A stretch of DNA of 64,000 nucleotides from Bog-532 sp963742865. Its GTDB lineage: Bacteria; Actinomycetota; Actinomycetes; Streptosporangiales; Streptosporangiaceae. The position numbers and the translations under genes are program-made. Shown one piece after another: positions 16,478-25,488 of this stretch. The DNA lies in contig CAVUNW010000088.1 of NCBI GenBank assembly GCA_963742865.1, positions 1 through 64,000 on the forward strand, in the 5' to 3' direction. Below the pieces are notes generated by a model. That model did no database searches, was not told where the DNA came from, and saw only the letters and a program-made list of their open reading frames with translations. Positions within the stretch are counted from its first letter, which is position 1; every line of letters begins with the position of its first letter.

Positions 16478-18102
16478 GCGGCACCCATTTCTGTGGTCAC
16501 GGCCTGCTCCAGCACCGGCTGGCCCTCGTCGATGCGGATAACCGAGTGGCGGGCCCGTTCGGCGGAAATAACCGGCGGCGCATCCCGCCACCGATGGCAC
16601 CCACGGCTCTCGGCGCGGGCCAGGGCGGCCACGGTGATCAGCAGCGAGACGGCATGCAGGCTGGTCGCCTCGACGGTCCCCAGGTCCAGCCGCCGGCCTG
16701 CGAGGGGAGCGTACGCCAGCGTCCGGCGGAGGTGCTCCAGGCCCGCGCGGTCACGAACTACCCCGGCGTGCCGGGACATGGCCGCGGCCAGCATGGGCCG
16801 CGCGGCCGGATTCACGCCGGGACCGGCGGGGGGGAACCGCAGGCCGTCTGATGGCCGGGGGAGGGTCCGGCCGAGCAGGTCACCCGTGCGGCGTCCGGCG
16901 ATCAGGGCCTCGGTGACGGAGTTGGAGGCCAGGCGGTTGGCCCCGTGCACGCCGGTGGACGCGGCCTCGCCGACGGCGTAGAGGCCAGCGAGCGACGTCC
17001 GGCCGTTCATGTCGGCGCGGATGCCGCCGCAGGCGTAGTGCGCGCCGGGGGCGACGGGGATCGGCTCGCCCGCCGGGTCGATACCGCGGTCCCGGCACAG
17101 GCTGACGACCGTGGGGAAGTCGCGTTCCAGCACGCTGCGGCCCAGCGCGGTGGCGTCCAGCCACAGGTGATCGTCCGGGCCGTCACCGCGGGCCATCCGC
17201 TCCTGCATGGCGGCCGACACGACGTCCCGGGGGGCCAGATCGCCGAGGGGGTGACGTCCGGCCATGACCGGGCGCCCCGCCGCGTCGACCAGCACGGCGC
17301 CTGCTCCGCGCAGGGCCTCGGTGATGAGCGGGCACTGGCCGCGGGACGCTTCCTGCCACAGCACCGTCGGATGAAACTGCACGAACTCCACGTCCTGCAG
17401 CTCAGCGCCGGCCCGGGCGGCCAGCGCGAGGCCGTCGCCGGTCACTCCGCCCGGGTTGGTCGTCGTGGCGTAGGCCTGGCCAAAGCCGCCGGTGGCCAGG
17501 ACGACGGCGCGGGCCGTCACCGTACCGGCGTCCAGCGTCCCGTCCCGGCCCACCTTGGCGGCGAGCACGCCGCCGACCGCGCCGTGGTCGTCGGTCAGGG
17601 CGTCCAGGGCGACGCAGCGGGCCAGCACCCCGACCGGGCTGGCCAGCAGGGCGGCGCGCAGGACCCGGTGCACCTCCGCGCCGATCGCGTCACCCCCGGC
17701 GCTGACGATGCGGCTCCGGCTGTGGCCGCCCTCCCGGTGCAGCGCGGTCCGCTCCAGCCTGGCCCCGCGTGCAGCCAGCCAGGTGATCCCGGCCGGAGCC
17801 TCCGACACCAGGGTGGCCACGGCAGCCGGATCGCAGAGGCCCGCCCCGGCATCGAGGGTGTCCTGCTGGTGCAGGGACGGGCCGTCGCCGGGGCCGATGG
17901 CCGCGGCCAGGCCGCCCTGCGCCAGCGGCGTTGACCCGCCGCCGATGCCGTCCTTGCTGAGCAGCAGCACACGGCGGCCCTGGCGCGCCGCGGCCAGGGC
18001 CGTGGCGATGCCCGCCGCACCGGACCCCACGACCAGCACATCGGTGTCGCGGTGCCAGTGCGGCTGGGCCGGGGGCAGGTGGCGGAGCTCCAGCCCGGTC
18101 AT
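16474..18102 (-). CDS. nadB: L-aspartate oxidase NadB
   Basis: 542-residue flavoprotein that oxidises L-aspartate to iminoaspartate. The FAD-binding motif is LVVGSGAAGIATALAAARQG, followed by GGSTPLAQGGLAAAIG, ATGGFGQAYATTTNPGG, FVQFHPTVLW, HYACGGIRADMNGRT, and the C-terminal substrate/FAD region LYAVGEAASTGVHGANRLAS. Length and motifs are normal, with no interruption. ATG 18102 overlaps the nadA stop (ATGA) and the nadB stop overlaps the nadC start, so nadABC is a tightly coupled operon. Presumably repressed by the divergent NrtR. Confidence 0.93.
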   Translation of the reverse strand: MTGLELRHLPPAQPHWHRDTDVLVVGSGAAGIATALAAARQGRRVLLLSKDGIGGGSTPLAQGGLAAAIGPGDGPSLHQQDTLDAGAGLCDPAAVATLVSEAPAGITWLAARGARLERTALHREGGHSRSRIVSAGGDAIGAEVHRVLRAALLASPVGVLARCVALDALTDDHGAVGGVLAAKVGRDGTLDAGTVTARAVVLATGGFGQAYATTTNPGGVTGDGLALAARAGAELQDVEFVQFHPTVLWQEASRGQCPLITEALRGAGAVLVDAAGRPVMAGRHPLGDLAPRDVVSAAMQERMARGDGPDDHLWLDATALGRSVLERDFPTVVSLCRDRGIDPAGEPIPVAPGAHYACGGIRADMNGRTSLAGLYAVGEAASTGVHGANRLASNSVTEALIAGRRTGDLLGRTLPRPSDGLRFPPAGPGVNPAARPMLAAAMSRHAGVVRDRAGLEHLRRTLAYAPLAGRRLDLGTVEATSLHAVSLLITVAALARAESRGCHRWRDAPPVISAERARHSVIRIDEGQPVLEQAVTTEMGAA

Positions 18103-19224
18103 TCCGCCGCCAGCCCGGCCGCGGCCGGCGCAGCCCCCGACGGTGCGCCGGCCGCGATCATGGCCTGGACGGCCCGGCGGGCCCGGCGGGCCACGCCGGG
18201 GTCGACGTTTACCTCCGTGGTCCCCTCGCGCAGGCAGCGCAGCAGGGAGGCGGGGGTCGTCATCTTCATGTACCGGCACACCGCGTTCGGGTTGACCGGT
18301 TCCCATCGCACCGCCGGATTGGCCCGGCGCAGCTGGTGCAGCATGCCGGTCTCCGTGGCGACGAGCACCGACGGCGCGGTGGTCGTCCGCGCGGCGGCGA
18401 GCATGCCGCCCGTGGACAGCACCCGGGTCCGCTCCGCGGGCAGGTCTCCTTGCTGCTCCTGCCACAGCGCCGGCGTCGAGCAGCCGCATTCGGGGTGGAT
18501 GAACAGCTCCGCCTGGGTGTCGGCGTGGGCCTTGCGGCGCAGCTCGGCCGGGCTGATCCCGGCGTGCACGTGGCACTCCCCCATCCAGATGTGCATGTTG
18601 GTGCGGCCGGTCGCCCGCTGCACGTAGGCGCCGAGGAACTGATCGGGCAGGAAGAGGACCTCCTGATCGGCCGGCAGGGACGCCACGATCTGCGCGGCGT
18701 TGGCTGAGGTGCAGCACAGATCGGCCTCCGCCTTGACCTCGGCGCTGGTGTTCACGTACGCGACGACCGCGGCGCCAGGGTGCTCGGCCTTCCACTCGCG
18801 CAGTTGCGGCGCCGTGATGGTGTCGGCCAGCGAGCACCCGGCCCGCGGCTCCGGGATCAGCACGGTCCGGTCGGGGGCGAGGATCTTGGCCGTCTCGGCC
18901 ATGAAGTACACCCCGGCGAACACGATGACGCTCGCCGTACTCGCCGCGGCGAGGCGCGACAGGGCGAGCGAGTCACCGACGTGGTCGGCGACGTCCTGGA
19001 TCTCGGGCGCCTGGTAGTTGTGCGCGAGGATCGACGGCGTCGCGCTGGGCCGCCAGCCGCCGGATCTCCGCCGCCCAGTCCGCACCGGCCTGGTCCGCAT
19101 CGGTCCGGGCCGCATCTCCCCCGGCGGCGTTGGCCCGGTCCGCATCGGCCGGGTCCGCATCGGTCCGGGCCGCAGTGACCCGGTCCACAGTGACCCGGTC
19201 CGCGCCTGCGCGTGTGCTGTTCAT
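18099..19224 (-). CDS. nadA: Quinolinate synthase NadA (one frameshift)
   Basis: [4Fe-4S] enzyme condensing iminoaspartate with dihydroxyacetone phosphate to quinolinate. The body is clear: ILAHNYQAPEIQDVADHVGD, VIVFAGVYFMAETAKIL, the CSLADTIT and CCTSANAA cysteine regions, MHIWMGECHVHAGI, HPECGCSTPALW, and MKMTTPASLLRCL near the end. The true N-terminus (MNSTRAGADRVTVDRV, then WAAEIRRLAAQRDAV) lies in another frame, joining at about 19031 where GTCGATCCTC appears to carry one extra base. ATG 19224 follows GGGGG with 7-base spacing. Residues about 10-50 are an Asp/Ala/Arg low-complexity run encoded by a GGTCCGCATCGG minisatellite, absent from usual NadA proteins. First gene of the operon. Confidence 0.85.
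19092..19200. repeat. GGTCCGCATCGG minisatellite within nadA
   Basis: The 12-mer GGTCCGCATCGG occurs at 19092-19103, 19137-19148 and 19152-19163, with degenerate copies (CGGTCCACAGTGACC) up to 19200. It codes for the Thr-Asp-Ala-Asp-rich run near the NadA N-terminus. Such repeats are prone to slippage, consistent with the nearby frameshift. Confidence 0.6.
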
Positions 19225-19245
19225 CGCGTACCCCCATCGCCAGAG

Positions 19246-19291
19246 GTTTGAGACTGGCAGTGTAAAACGTTTCTGCCTCATAGTCTAAAAC
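19246..19291. promoter_or_regulatory. Candidate NrtR operator between nadA and nrtR
   Basis: Between the divergent nadA and nrtR starts three related decamers occur: GTTTGAGACT at 19246-19255, AGTGTAAAAC at 19259-19268 and AGTCTAAAAC at 19282-19291. The first and third form an inverted repeat with one mismatch. NrtR regulators are known to bind AT-rich palindromes in front of NAD genes. Position and symmetry make this the likely operator for both genes. Confidence 0.6.
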
Positions 19292-19316
19292 CCCTGCGGA
19301 TCGATACCATTCCAGC

Positions 19317-20099
19317 GTGCTAGACAACGAGCCGCAGCCCTCGCCGGCCGGGGAGCGCGAGCAGCCGCAGCAGGATGCGCAGCCGGGACCGGCTGTACCG
19401 CCCGCGCAGTTCTCTCATGAGGTGCTGGCCGTCGTCCTTCAGGTCCGGGACGGCCGTTTGCACGTTCTGCTCTGGCGGCGGGCCGAACCGCCGTTCGAGG
19501 GCCAGTGGGCACTCCCGGGCGGCCCCCTCGCCGAGGATGAGCGCCTGGGCACGTCCCTGGGGCATCACCTGGCCACCAAGGTCGACCTCACCGACATCGC
19601 CCACATGGAGCAACTGGAGACCCGCAGTGACCCGGTCCGGGATCCCCGCGGCCGCGTCCTGGCCACGGCCTACCTGGCCGTCATAGCCGCCGGGGCCGAG
19701 CCACGGATTCCCCCGGACACCGCCTGGCATCCCGTCCAGGACCTGCCGCCGACGGCATTCGACCACGGGTCGCTCGCCCGGTCGGGGCGCGAGCGGCTGC
19801 GGGCCAAGCTGTCCTATACCAACATAGGCTTCGCGCTGGCCCCGGAGACCTTTACGATCGCGCAGCTCAGGGACATCTACGCCGCCTCCGTGGGGCACCC
19901 GATTTCGGCGACCAACCTGCAGCGGATCCTGACCCGCCGCGGCGTCATCGAGGCCACGCCCGCGGCCGCCCGGCCAACTCCCGCCGGCGGGCGGCCCGCC
20001 ACGCTCTACCGGTTCGCGACCCGGACCCTGGTCGTCACCAATCCCTTCGCGGCGTTCCGTCCCCCGGCCCTGTCCGCCGCGCCCGGCCATGAGGCGTAG
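19317..20099 (+). CDS. nrtR: NrtR, Nudix-type transcriptional repressor of NAD synthesis
   Basis: 260 residues. The N-terminal Nudix fold (VLAVVLQVRDGRLHVLLWRR, WALPGGPLAEDERLG) lacks the full Nudix-box glutamates, as expected of a regulator rather than a hydrolase. The C-terminal winged helix (FALAPETFTIAQLRDIYAAS, NLQRILTRRGVIEATP) is the NrtR DNA-binding part. Known NrtR proteins sense ADP-ribose and repress NAD biosynthesis genes; divergence from nadABC with a repeat-bearing spacer agrees with this. The start is GTG. The N-terminal 30 residues are Pro/Gln-rich. Confidence 0.9.
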   Translation: MLDNEPQPSPAGEREQPQQDAQPGPAVPPAQFSHEVLAVVLQVRDGRLHVLLWRRAEPPFEGQWALPGGPLAEDERLGTSLGHHLATKVDLTDIAHMEQLETRSDPVRDPRGRVLATAYLAVIAAGAEPRIPPDTAWHPVQDLPPTAFDHGSLARSGRERLRAKLSYTNIGFALAPETFTIAQLRDIYAASVGHPISATNLQRILTRRGVIEATPAAARPTPAGGRPATLYRFATRTLVVTNPFAAFRPPALSAAPGHEA

Positions 20100-20164
20100 C
20101 TCGCTGTCGTAGGGCCATGAGCACTTCGGTGCCCCTCGGCCGAGCGGCTGGACCCAGGCGCGGG

Positions 20165-20392
20165 CGTCATCTTGAGCGACCGGGAACACCGGGGTCGCAG
20201 CCGGTACCGGCGGCCTGGTCGAGTGGTGGGCATCTCGGGGTCGCGGACGTTGCCGTGGTTGGCGCCGGCGCGCTGGGGCTGGGCATCCCAGGTGGCCTTG
20301 TCCACCAGCGCCTTTGGGTGGGCTGGGCGGACCAGATCCACTGGTCCGGGGGCGGTGCCGCCATCGAAGGCCCTCCGTCTTGCGTTGCGCTC
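20165..20392 (-). pseudogene. Remnant of a large serine recombinase C-terminal region
   Basis: Reading this strand across two frames gives PPDQWIWSAQPTQ, then ALVDKATWDAQ and HGNVRDPEMPTTRPGRRY. This matches, from memory, the recombinase/zinc-ribbon junction of actinobacterial serine integrases (WSxxPxHPALVDKATWD ... PGRRY). No catalytic domain, start or zinc ribbon follows, so it is a decayed fragment between nrtR and the GH15 gene. Confidence 0.5.
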
Positions 20393-20403
20393 ACACTGAG
20401 CGG

Positions 20404-22309
20404 TCATGCACCCGACTGCAGAATTCCAAGCATGTTTGAGACCATCGAGCGGACCCGAGCAGCCTCCACGTTTCCGGCGCCGTACTCGATCTGGTAGTCG
20501 AGGTTGATGGCGGCGCCAATGAGGGCCAGGTGGCTGAAGGCCTGGGGGAAGTTCCCGAGCTGCTCGCCGGTGAGCCCGATCTCCTCGGAGTACAGGCCGA
20601 GGTGGTTGGCGTAGGTGAACATCTTCTGCAACGTCAGCTCCGCTTCGGTCGGCCAGCCGGCCCGGGCCAGGGCCTCGACGTAGAGGAACGTGCACAGCGA
20701 GAAGGTGCCCTCGTGCCCGCGTAGCCCGTCCGGCGACGCGCTCGGGTTGTACCGGTAGACCAGGCTGTCGGAGACCAGTTCGCCCTTCATCGCCTCCAGC
20801 GTCGACAGCCACATCGGGTCGTCCGGGGCGATGAAGCCCATCTGCGGCATGAGCAGCAGTGCGGCGTCGAGGACGTCGCTGCCGTACTGCTGGGTGAATG
20901 CCCGCTTCTGCTGGTTCCACCCGCGGCTCATGATCTGCGTATAGATCTTGTCGCGTTCGGTGGTCCAGCGGGTGACGTTGGCTGGCCGGCCGTGCTGGGC
21001 GGCCAGCCGGATGGCGCGGTCGAGGGCGACCCAGCACTGGAATCGGCCGTAGGTGAAGTCCTTGCGGCCACCGCGGGTTTCCCAGATCCCTTCTTCGGGC
21101 TGGTCCCAGTGATCGCATAGCCAGTCGGTGATGCGGGCCAGGCTCATCCAGCCCTCGTGGGCCGGGCCCAGCCCACGGGTATTGGCCTGGAAGATTGCGT
21201 CTGCTGCCTCGCCGTAGATGTCGAGCTGGAGCTGGTCGGCGGCGCCGTTGCCGATGCGCACCGGCCGCGAGCCGCGCCAGCCCTCGAAGTGGTCCAGGGT
21301 TTCCTCGGTCAGGTCGGAGGAGCCGTCCACCCGGTACATGATCTTCAGGGGCCCCGAGCCGGTGCCCACGCTCTCTTCGCTGCGGTCTTTGAGCCAGCGC
21401 GCAAACGCTGCGGCTTCGTCCACATAGCCGAGACCGAGCAGCGCGTACACGGAAAGGGAGCCGTCCCGGATCCAGGTGTAGCGGTAGTCCCAGTTCCGTT
21501 CGCCTCCGGTAAGCTCGGGCAGCCCGGTGGTGGGTGCCGCGACCAGCGCCCCGGACGGTGCGTAGGTCATCAGCTTGAGCGTCACGGCCGAGCGGGTCAC
21601 CATCTCCCGCCACCGGCCCCGATAGCTGGAGCGGCCCACCCACTCTCGCCAGAACCCCGCGGTCTCATCGACCAGCTGCTCCAGTTCCGCTGGCGGCACC
21701 CTCCGGGGCCGGTCGCTCATGGACTCAAGCACGACCCCGGCGGTCTGGCCCTCCCGGAGGGTCCGGGTGAGACGGAGGTCGTCGCCGAGGCGCTCGATAG
21801 TGAGGCCTTGCTCGGCCAGCGGCACTGCGGGGTCACCTACCGGGTTCAGGGCCAGGTCCATGCCACTAGCCGAGAAGACCGCCCCGTCCTCGGTGATCTT
21901 CAGCTCGTGCGCGGCCCGGCCGTAATCGAGCCGCGGCCGGACCTCGACCACGAAGGTCATGACGCCGCGCACCATCCGCAGCTGCCGCACCAGCCGGTGC
22001 TGGTCCGTCGGCGTGGTCCCGGCGATGGGCATGAAGTCCGTCACCTCGCCGACGCCGTTCTGGCGTCATGAAGCGGGTGATGAGCATAGCGGTGTCCGGG
22101 AAGTACAGCTGCCGGCTTACGTAGCCGCTGGTGTCCGGCGCGATCCGGAAGTAGCCGCCGCGCTCGGCATCCAGCAGGGACGCGAAGACGCTGGGCGAAT
22201 CGAACCGGGGGCAGCAGAACCAGTCCACCGTCCCGTCGGTGTTCACCAGGGCTGCTGTCTGCAAGTCACCGATAAGCCCGTGATCGCTGATGTTGGGGTA
22301 GCGGTTCAT
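20404..22309 (-). CDS. Glycoside hydrolase family 15 (glucoamylase/trehalase-like), one frameshift
   Basis: About 635-residue cytosolic GH15 enzyme. The N-terminus (MNRYPNISDHGLIGDLQTAA, VDWFCCPRFDSPSVFASLLD) is in one frame and continues into another near 22061 (MLITRFMTP, then NGVGEVTDFMPIAG), again fitting one extra base. The catalytic barrel shows GGERNWDYRYTWIRDGSLSV, the GH15 signature, and GLRGHEGTFSLCTFLYVEAL with the probable second carboxylate. No signal peptide, so it probably acts on internal alpha-glucans or trehalose. AGGAGGGA precedes the ATG. It stands alone; the neighbours are a recombinase remnant and a long non-coding stretch. Confidence 0.87.
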
Positions 22310-23405
22310 GGCTGGCTCCCTCCTGGGATGGCACCTCCGTGGCAGGGTCCAGCGTGGCGGGGTGCTCGCGCCTCCACCGGGAGGGGTTACCAAATTGTCT
22401 TTCCCAGCCCCGGTCATTCTGCAACCGGCTGAACGTCCCGAAGCAGAGCTGCGGGCTGCCGGCCCTTTCGGGGCGGGTGCTCAATCCCGGCCGTGACCTG
22501 GAGGTGGTGGCTCGTGATCAGGGATGTCCGGATCTGCAGGTCGCTGGCTGCTACGTCGCCGTCGCCAAGGTCGAGCAACATGGCCTGGCCGTCGGTGAGC
22601 AGATGCTGGCCGCGCTGGCCTGGCGCGGCGTGCTCACAGTTGGGCTGTCCATTCGATGAGCAGGCGGTGGGCTGGCTGGGCTGGGTAGGGGTTGTTTCGT
22701 CTCCCTATGCGCTGAGAACGCAACCAGCAACGCCGAAGCCCGCGCAGCCGGGCGGCCAGTGAGGTCCGCGCCGCCCGTTGCCCAGCCCCTGAGGGCTCAC
22801 CAGTCACAACCGTCGCCGCGCAAGCGGACCTCACCATAAGAGCCCCATAAGAGCATCGCCGGTTTTCCGAACTTACTGCAGAAAAACTGACGTCTAACAG
22901 GAGGAACCGCCGGATCGGAGAGCTCCGAGTGGACCGGGACCTGGAGCGGACGGGTCCCTGCCGGATAGCCCGGCACTGCCACATAGCGGGGCACCGCCGA
23001 ATAGGGCCGTCGGCATAGGCAGGGCCTCGGCTACGAGGGGAACACCGCCCGGCGCTTTGTGCACAACCTGTGGATGACATGTGCACAATGGCGGCCAAGC
23101 TGTGCGCAGGAACGGAAATGCTGGGGATTCCGGCATCGGGACATTGTCCATCACGGGGCTTCTAGCTGGGGAGATACAACTCACAGCCTGTGAATGAAAT
23201 GAATTTGGAAACTGTCCTGGTGACACGCCGTGATAGTGCATAAATAAATCAAACAGCTACCGCAATTTTATTCGTCTGTTATGCGGAATCGGGACCGTGA
23301 AAGATTCCAGCCGAGATGAAGGTCACGCAGAAAGGAGAGCGCACATTGCGTGCATGGCCGGTCACCGCGGCAGGGCACGCGCTCTAGCTGAAGGGGAAGA
23401 CTGAC
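22310..23405. other. Long intergenic region with DnaA-box-like cluster
   Basis: No convincing gene in about 1.1 kb. A short frame near 22480-22660 (LEVVARDQGCPDLQVAGCYV) lacks a supported start and may be an old remnant. At 23057-23088 lie TTGTGCACAA, TGTGGATGA and TGTGCACAA, and at 23144-23152 TTGTCCATC, all close to the 9-mer DnaA box. The last 250 bases are AT-richer (AAATAAATCAAACAG, about 23240-23256) and probably hold the promoter of the gene at 23406. Confidence 0.4.
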
Positions 23406-24272
23406 ATGAAGATCAAGATTCGGCCAGACGGAGCTGGTGCGCCCGGTTCCAGCGAATGGGCCGCCATGAACGAGTGGCTCGCCGAGCTACGGGAAGACGA
23501 TGACACCGAGCCGACTAGCGAGCACGAAACGGGGACGGACAGCAAGGACGAGGCCGTCCGCAGCGCCTACGCGGGGTCGGCCAGCGACAGCTACGCGAGA
23601 CCGGCCAGCGACAGCTACCCGGGGCCGGCCAGCGACGCCTACGCCGGGCTGGCCAGCGACGCCTACCCGGGGCCGGCCAGCGACAGCTACGCCGGGCCAG
23701 GCCGCGGGTACACCGGGCCACGTGCCCTGGGCGACACGGAGCCGGACACCAGCGGTTACGTTCCGCCGGCCAGCACGGATGAGCCGGGTGTGACGCCCGG
23801 TGCGGCTGCGCCGCTGAACAGGTATGCATCCCGCACCAGCGCTGGTACCCGCGCCACCGTCAGTGCCCCTGTCCGCGCCCCCCTCCGTGCCCCAGTCCGG
23901 GCCGGCGTCCCTGCCCCGGCCGAGGCTCCGCTTGTCCGGGCATTGATCGGCGATGAGCTGCGGACACCGACCGCGTGGTGCGAAATGAGCTCATGCATTT
24001 CCTGCCACGCGGATCGCTCAGCGCTCGGTGAGGCGGACATCCGCGCCCGGGCGATCAGCGCCGGCTGGCGTGTCGACGCGCTCGGCCGGCTGGCCTGCCC
24101 GCGATGCCAGCAGACCTCGGCCAGCTTCCGGGCGACCCGGCCGGTCGTGCCGTGGGACCGGGCTACAGCCATCATGATGGCCGCGCGGGCGACCGCGCGG
24201 GGCAGCCATCCCGGTGGTCCCGTCGCCGGGAACGGCCACGGCATCCGCCGTCGGGCGTACGGCCAGCGGTGA
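23406..24272 (+). CDS. Repeat-containing zinc-ribbon protein of unknown function
   Basis: 288 residues. An acidic N-terminus is followed by tandem octads based on PASDSYAG/PASDAYPG (about residues 58-100, positions 23576-23700), a second Pro/Val/Arg run (VRAPLRAPVRAGVPAP), and a conserved-looking C-terminal module: WCEMSSCISCHADRSALGE, AISAGWRVDALGRLACPRC. The C-x-x-C pairs suggest one zinc site. The same C-terminal module occurs, from memory, in short actinobacterial proteins next to anti-sigma-like ATPases, as here. The stop overlaps the next start (GTGA). Function unknown; possibly a protein-interaction or DNA-binding partner of the ATPase. Confidence 0.75.
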   Translation: MKIKIRPDGAGAPGSSEWAAMNEWLAELREDDDTEPTSEHETGTDSKDEAVRSAYAGSASDSYARPASDSYPGPASDAYAGLASDAYPGPASDSYAGPGRGYTGPRALGDTEPDTSGYVPPASTDEPGVTPGAAAPLNRYASRTSAGTRATVSAPVRAPLRAPVRAGVPAPAEAPLVRALIGDELRTPTAWCEMSSCISCHADRSALGEADIRARAISAGWRVDALGRLACPRCQQTSASFRATRPVVPWDRATAIMMAARATARGSHPGGPVAGNGHGIRRRAYGQR

Positions 24273-24793
24273 GCGCCGGGTCGGCCCTGATGATCCAGGC
24301 GCGCGCGACACGGGCGGAAGCCATCGCCGGGCTGGCCGGCGGCGACTGGCGGCTATCGCCGGACCCCGCGCTGAGCGGCTGGGCCTGCCTGCCGGAGATC
24401 ACTATGCGCGCGCCGGGCGCGGACAGCGGGCCGGTCTGCGCGGTGCGCGAATTCACCGTCGCGACGCTGCGCCGGTGGGGCCTGGTCCAGCGCTGCGACG
24501 ACATCACGATCGTGGTGTCCGAAATGGTGACCAACGCGCTGCGGCACGCCCTCCTGGCCGTCGGCGATGCCCGGGGCCGGCCGCCGATCCGGGTCGGCCT
24601 CTACAACTCCGGGCCATGGGTGCTCTGCGCGGTCGCCGACCCGAGCCAGGCGGTCCCGGTACCCCAGGCGCCCGGCTGCTTCGCCGAGACCGGGCGCGGG
24701 CTGCACATCATCCGTGCGCTCAGCGACGACTGGGGCTACACCGCGCCGGACGACGCGGGTAAGGTCGTCTGGGCCATGTTCGCGCACTGCTGA
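24269..24793 (+). CDS. Anti-sigma-like GHKL ATP-binding protein
   Basis: 174 residues, GTG start overlapping the previous stop. HATPase_c_2 family: CAVREFTVATLRRWGL, N box IVVSEMVTNALRHALL, then VADPSQAVP and GRGLHIIRALSDDWGY (G box), ending GKVVWAMFAHC. Such single-domain RsbW/SpoIIAB-like ATPases are abundant in mycelial actinobacteria; most are predicted to bind or phosphorylate anti-sigma antagonists, and many of them have no known partner. Coupled to the zinc-ribbon repeat gene. Confidence 0.85.
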   Translation: MSAGSALMIQARATRAEAIAGLAGGDWRLSPDPALSGWACLPEITMRAPGADSGPVCAVREFTVATLRRWGLVQRCDDITIVVSEMVTNALRHALLAVGDARGRPPIRVGLYNSGPWVLCAVADPSQAVPVPQAPGCFAETGRGLHIIRALSDDWGYTAPDDAGKVVWAMFAHC

Positions 24794-24875
24794 TACCCGC
24801 CCTCGCGGGAGGCTGCGGCCGGCTCCCCGCGGAAACCGCACCGCCACTGTACGTGGGGCTGGTACCGGACGGCGG

Positions 24876-25082
24876 TCAGGCCTTCCGGAGCTCGCGCCAG
24901 ATTTCCCGGGCGTCGGTGGAGATGAGGCAGTACGGGCTGCCGCCGTCCCGGCTGACGGCCTCGAAGCGCGGCTTCTCCCCCCGGTTCAGCAGCACGTTGA
25001 CCACGTAACCGGGAAAGGCGGCCCGCAGCGCGGCCGCCTGGGCCAGAGCCGTCGGAGCGCCCGGCATCGGCGAGCCGGTCAC
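24876..25082 (-). CDS. Small hypothetical protein (68 aa)
   Basis: 68 residues: ALAQAAALRAAFPGYVVNVL, FEAVSRDGGSPYCLISTDAR, EIWRELRKA. The GTG start overlaps the stop of the upstream 79-residue gene (GTGA). From memory, proteins of this type sit beside XRE/DUF5753 regulators in actinobacteria. A small alpha/beta fold seems likely; function unknown. Confidence 0.65.
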   Translation of the reverse strand: MTGSPMPGAPTALAQAAALRAAFPGYVVNVLLNRGEKPRFEAVSRDGGSPYCLISTDAREIWRELRKA

Positions 25083-25318
25083 GACGCCCGCCGGGCGGGA
25101 TCGGCTGGCTGCGCACGCGGAACCGGTGTGGTGGCGCAGTCAGCGACGATCAGGGCGCGCAGCTCCGCCGGGCAGGACGCGACCAGAGACCGGCCGTTGT
25201 CCAGCCGCCGGGCCACCCAGCCGTCCCCGGTCACCGCGAGGTCGTAGGCCTCTCCCCAGCGCCCATCAAGATCATTAAGCGCCGCCGCGCGTGCCCGCTG
25301 CGCTGCCATCGTGGTCAT
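25079..25318 (-). CDS. Small hypothetical protein (79 aa)
   Basis: 79 residues: LNDLDGRWGEAYDLAVTGDG, WVARRLDNGRSLVASCPAEL, RALIVADCATTPVPRAQ. The ATG is preceded by AAGGAGACGGAGT. Coupled to the 68-residue gene downstream and divergent from the XRE regulator at 25489, suggesting control by it. The Trp-rich first half and Leu-Ile-Asp stretch resemble short actinobacterial proteins of unknown role. Confidence 0.65.
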   Translation of the reverse strand: MTTMAAQRARAAALNDLDGRWGEAYDLAVTGDGWVARRLDNGRSLVASCPAELRALIVADCATTPVPRAQPADPARRAS

Positions 25319-25488
25319 ACTCCGTCTCCTTCGCCGCTCGTCGCCGCACGTCGTGCTGACAGCGTGTCCCCGCGGGATTACGTTCGGAAGGAGAAATCGC
25401 CCGGCGTCCACCGGCTGTGACACACCGTCCAACGGCTGTCCAAGGCGGTGGCAGCCCGGGTTCCCTCCAGTCCTGAGAGGGTCAGAGA

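Noticed and set aside
20404..20497. Plus-strand gene across 20117-20497
   Set aside because: Frame covers the antisense of the recombinase remnant and the GH15 3' end; no support.
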